DNA from: JAAOYC01 sp036481345
Lineage (GTDB): Archaea; Nanobdellota; Nanobdellia; Woesearchaeales; WJKL01
Assembly: GCA_036481345.1 (NCBI GenBank)
Contig: JAZGHU010000019.1
Span: forward strand, 1 to 34,568
Length of the DNA: 34,568 nt
Direction of reading: 5' to 3'
The position numbers and the translations under genes were made by a program. Shown here in pieces: positions 33,501 to 34,568 of the stretch (position 1 is the first letter of the stretch; each line of letters begins with the position of its first letter). The notes beneath the pieces were generated by a model. The model did no database searches and was not told where the DNA came from. It was given only the letters and a program-made list of their open reading frames with translations.

Positions 33501-34548
33501 TGGGGCATGTATTAGCGAGGAAAATATAGAGATATTATATTTCTCTATCAAAGAACAAGAAACACTTTATCCAAATGATCTAGTTACATTTGAGCTTACT
33601 GTAATCAATACAGGATATCAAGATCTAGAAGACATTGAATGGAGAATTGATACAGGAGATGGAATAATTAGTGGAACTTTCCCAGACTTGATTGTTGATG
33701 AAGGGGTAACTATAATAAGAAAAATCAGTTATGATAGTGACGGAGAATACATTGCTACAGCCATGATTGATCCATTCAACACACTTGAAGAATTTGATGA
33801 AAATGATAATACAAAAGAATTTACAGTTAGCATTGGATCTATTTTTGAAGATGTCAGACCTAAGTCATTGTACATCATGAATCCTCAGGAGTTTGATGTT
33901 GGAGACATCATTAAATTAGAATTTAGTATAAAGAATAATGGAGAGACTGACTTTGAAGATATTGAATGGGAATTAGATACTGAAATTGGCACATTCAAAG
34001 ATGTAATTAACAGTTTAGATATAGATGAAACTGAAACATTCCATAAAAGTATAGTATATAATAAAGAAGGAACCTATGAAATTGAATTATTTGTTGATCC
34101 AGAAGATAAATTAGATGAATCTAATGAAAATAACAATAAACAGAAAATCACTGTTGTTATTGGAGATGGAGTTTCACCTATGGATAATTCAACTGGAGAT
34201 AATTCTTCTAATATCACTTCCAACGTAGATATAAGAGCAGCATTCTTTAATGTAAGGGATTTGAATGGATTAGTTGCCGGAGTTCCTGTGCAATTAGAAT
34301 TCTCATTTAGAAATGAAGGAAATGAAACAGTCGAAAACGTAGAATGGAAATTAGATACAGGAAGCGCTGTAAAAGTACAAGGAATAATCCCAAAGATGGT
34401 GCCTATGGAAGGAGTTAATGTAATAAGAAAAATAACTTATCATGCTCCAGGAATATACCCAGCAAAAGCATATGTTGATCCAAATTCAAAAATCATTGAA
34501 TTCAATGAAGATAATAATCAAAAAGAATTAAACATAACAATATCATGA
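27571..34548 (+). CDS. Giant secreted protein with Kazal inhibitor, Ig/cadherin-like, 8-Cys and three CARDB domains
   Basis: This 2325-residue protein has a signal peptide (about 1-23). Residues about 24-280 resemble the second half of a gingipain-like (C25) caspase fold (RLVGGTPYDIINQLD; YALYGNPLTRVDVP) without the expected catalytic Cys. Beta-sandwich domains follow, including two cadherin/Ig-like ones (about 633-795; DLDGDTVTLTI, APNLFDQED). A Cys pair region and a Kazal-type module occupy about 1139-1186 (PVCGCDGITYNNDC, AGAC). More Cys-rich sequence, two 8-Cys modules and three CARDB domains (about 1984-2325, each ending near ExNxxNN) complete it. Kazal modules inhibit serine proteases, often subtilisins; the subtilisin gene ends about 1.1 kb upstream in the same transcript. 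No anchor is present. Adhesion plus protease control is inferred. Confidence 0.85.
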   Translation: MSNKKLLIGLCIMFLLVVSTVSAVKTQGAVAEASSVSRLVGGTPYDIINQLDTKQLNLHHGTHLSNRLDFLEDTTDSRMIIEGFPNDFNVKGDGSSHIGNGTPYIPWNGYSSIDSELNQFKPNELFVLESYVDMDDFGIYTKKFTKSDKIYPKDVRAWKDEFAVNNPLFLMNIEGTGLALPSEENYINELTRYSTIIAPKDVRSAEFGDAVLCNLNDNQRIGDVYRRARTKYYVNTDPADQNMPGLVLKSYALYGNPLTRVDVPEEYETYIQDRSWFGWFNPCTDYYVPPSEYIYDSFSIQSSGLSISNQIDFTYNIVDVPNSSYKIINSSDLLYNYENPNLIGSNAIRTHRLPKGSFVKDVTYTLLNPADLNIPEYPSMTDGEYVERNCFDSNESASAVREIYEKNNYDEITVYINPLRINDCATGDLTLFQKINYEIEYVPSAPFYFENLDYEVVASPNKEINLSFDTQYVSDEAVNGSILLIRDDEVVYEREITERVNNYSLSFFTIAEEGITNYELQYAENGTVKTNAYLDIETRIIDGSIIVGDFDGSSVNIDVDLNNYLDTALPVLVKAELTDGFVEVYNQNDNLTPGANTISFTINSLLKDDANYGLKVYVQYGNEQRVFSDVIVTNHPPVIKAEDVYLRVGDLMDTDAEAYDLDGDTVTLTITPDESSATAQESDIGEHTITIEASDGLLTTTKIITVTVLPANYAPNLFDQEDVAVEEGDAASVVVYAEDLDGGNLTYSINDSRFRQIDYNWFEWLTQSGDKGTYTVEYSVTDGTDVVSKTFDVVVNESTASNETIINTSHLKIIDLTDIQLTGIINTSYGEPDYWGFAVYSGTTLAPNEPKGFTHVDDLVYHDEYETTSYNSTFIQIGENVGTPEISAGEYVTLYFDGTSLNVYLPKIDDSIGSGINLYVANDGSTYYDQYLTQDACTYDNGCIGGNNSPDWIYQEDPDSYTVTTPTLSADNKYVEGFLYVNYTKPADAVSAKWKIKHSVLDAYEVIVPQDCWSAYADKLVFRVRSYDFNHNVYTSYGQCYNGTDWNVITNYSSIGGGSEAAGAPNDDGRSMTDGHWDTFSTVFWDETSWYDFANGDAHYSRIFEEAVWWNVGGQSNGCRSNADCAVDQFCWIDGDCAVEFGICTGQWDVFCTAEVNPVCGCDGITYNNDCARMHAGVGLDHAGACASISPIINSIANQSSNIVINVYAERETRVNIDSNIAELENGVFETDNAIVSVVNNELVIDATAITFENCSFADSQTYTISEFEEPTLSSGSRSSNNASDYNVQGDYPCSYSGTEWCYGYDWTYDGCTAEAEVASSWLKGTSKGCTVNGKSSTCYIGPVTVYFQGRGDDYYLGRDFNGWGAFENIFDCDRDDGSCSIRDSSRGKEVNEGTITLNIPPSVVTNYAFVAKDFDTCGDTWTWVYTYGGYDSPFNDIYSVNCVDNSDCSGGKVCDNDGNWNTWACIDDPCAGVTCSNYCEGDKKHISNGCSLGNCVYTTTDCNTQNYLGNWEYYCSGDNSKKHRKYYDYTCSSNNCAVASTTYVDDRVVEACSFGCDSSNGLCNQDPCASVDVSDQCNGDILKTNGVCVDGITTFDETFCDYGCENAECSINPCEQTIYVNVNLNDGDNVDSKEVKIIIEAFDPCANVTCGDYCDGFTYYSSGMCSEGNCSYTSEVNSTSCGWHEPYCYSESDCGTDGFINGPYCSDDFKLDQDRNWTCENPGGQEAVCTYVDTTEVIENCEFGCDNGICKEDPCLGLTCENYCDGYTYYSTGTCSGVDVVYREGPDYPGWGVSEWVAADVDGNGILQGFGITSRGLCVPKRSSNLPFKTVDGYDLFYFPGSPRNQLGFYLSGDGCDESELDFVNYWSNYTKADKAELSSVPLEPYKSNNQEVYQPICAYSSVEVNSTSCGWHEPYCYIVEDCGTDDFVGDTYCTGDEVWQDYRTFTCNYPGGQEANCSYNDTGEKIESCKYYCQDGACISEENIEILYFSIKEQETLYPNDLVTFELTVINTGYQDLEDIEWRIDTGDGIISGTFPDLIVDEGVTIIRKISYDSDGEYIATAMIDPFNTLEEFDENDNTKEFTVSIGSIFEDVRPKSLYIMNPQEFDVGDIIKLEFSIKNNGETDFEDIEWELDTEIGTFKDVINSLDIDETETFHKSIVYNKEGTYEIELFVDPEDKLDESNENNNKQKITVVIGDGVSPMDNSTGDNSSNITSNVDIRAAFFNVRDLNGLVAGVPVQLEFSFRNEGNETVENVEWKLDTGSAVKVQGIIPKMVPMEGVNVIRKITYHAPGIYPAKAYVDPNSKIIEFNEDNNQKELNITIS
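30985..31128 (+). other. Kazal-type serine-protease-inhibitor module within the 27571 protein
   Basis: The segment has ICTGQWDVFC, then NPVCGCDGITYNNDC and AGVGLDHAGAC. The VCGxDGxTYxNxC core and final GxC are diagnostic of Kazal domains. Short Cys repeats precede it (CRSNADCAVDQFC). Confidence 0.75.
32635..32823 (+). repeat. 8-Cys module A of the 27571 protein
   Basis: Runs from CYSESDCGTDGF to CDNGIC with eight cysteines. It is preceded by the linker EVNSTSCGWHEPY, which is also found before module B. Confidence 0.7.
32905..33264 (+). other. 360-bp in-frame insert within a duplicated Cys-rich unit
   Basis: The unit CDGxTYYSxGxC...EVNSTSCGWHEPYC occurs twice. In the first copy the two cysteine parts are joined by a few residues; in the second 120 codons are inserted between TCSG and CAYSS. 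The insert contains GPDYPGWGVSEW, ADVDGNGILQGFG and DLFYFPGSPRNQLGF. Confidence 0.65.
33322..33510 (+). repeat. 8-Cys module B of the 27571 protein
   Basis: Runs from CYIVEDCGTDDF to CQDGAC with eight cysteines, directly before the first CARDB domain. Confidence 0.7.
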
Positions 34549-34561
34549 TGGAGGAATTAAA

Positions 34562-34568
34562 ATGAAAA
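34562..34568 (+). CDS. Start of a further gene (3' partial)
   Basis: ATGAAAA at the window's edge is preceded by GGAGG with 7 bases of spacing and lies 14 bases after the last stop, so the operon very probably continues. An MK start would fit another exported protein, but only two codons are visible. Confidence 0.5.

Overview
The window is AT-rich, gene-dense archaeal DNA. It most likely comes from a DPANN lineage of the Woesearchaeota/Pacearchaeota type, which is an inference from gene content because there is no rRNA to place it. Archaeal signs are TATA boxes about 25-30 nt upstream of start codons on apparently leaderless genes, a TrmB-family regulator, a diphthamide-synthase (Dph2) homologue, a PEF-CTERM-like sorting tail and giant multidomain surface proteins. 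No tRNA, rRNA, CRISPR array, transposase or phage gene was seen, and no gene-free stretch exceeds 300 bases.

Left part (1-9240). The window opens in the tail of a C-terminally anchored membrane protein followed by a SpoIIM/DUF95-type membrane protein. Next is an ATGA-coupled trio (1118-5126): a lipoprotein with an alpha/alpha-barrel look, a large membrane protein with an embedded spermidine-synthase-like domain, and a lipid-anchored metallo-beta-lactamase-fold hydrolase. Convergent to it is a second ATGA-coupled trio on the minus strand (7201-5119): a stand-alone PEP-utiliser phosphohistidine (swivelling) domain, a membrane protein with one clear and one degenerate rhodanese domain, and a helical protein carrying the GH..xxYEL signature of the central part of PEP-utilising enzymes. 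Upstream lies a TrmB regulator, divergent from a 29-residue zinc-ribbon microprotein. An unrecognised protein with a SWIM-like CxH...CxH pattern follows.

Middle (9282-14461). A tightly overlapping plus-strand operon encodes an N-terminally shortened Dph2 homologue, a small basic protein, a xylose-isomerase-like TIM-barrel protein and a U32-family (TrhP/RlhA-like) Fe-S protein. It ends in a strongly structured intergenic element shared with a convergent thrombospondin-type-3-repeat protein bearing a PEF-CTERM-like tail. A small membrane protein, a lysine-tailed two-repeat protein (nucleoid-protein-like) and a small lipoprotein follow.

Right part (14531-34568). About 20 kb is one same-strand run of cell-surface genes. 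It holds a 1442-residue protein alternating beta-propellers and 8-Cys modules and ending in a CARDB domain; a small lipoprotein; a 2351-residue subtilisin-type protease whose C-terminus looks like a toxin/effector with a kinase-like catalytic loop; a GTGA-coupled cytosolic helical protein; a 4-TM protein; and a 2325-residue secreted protein containing a Kazal-type protease-inhibitor module, Ig/cadherin-like domains, the same 8-Cys module and three CARDB domains. I read this as a secreted protease/adhesin system, possibly aimed at a host or competitor cell, with built-in control of the protease. That role is inference. The domain calls rest on motifs given in each entry.
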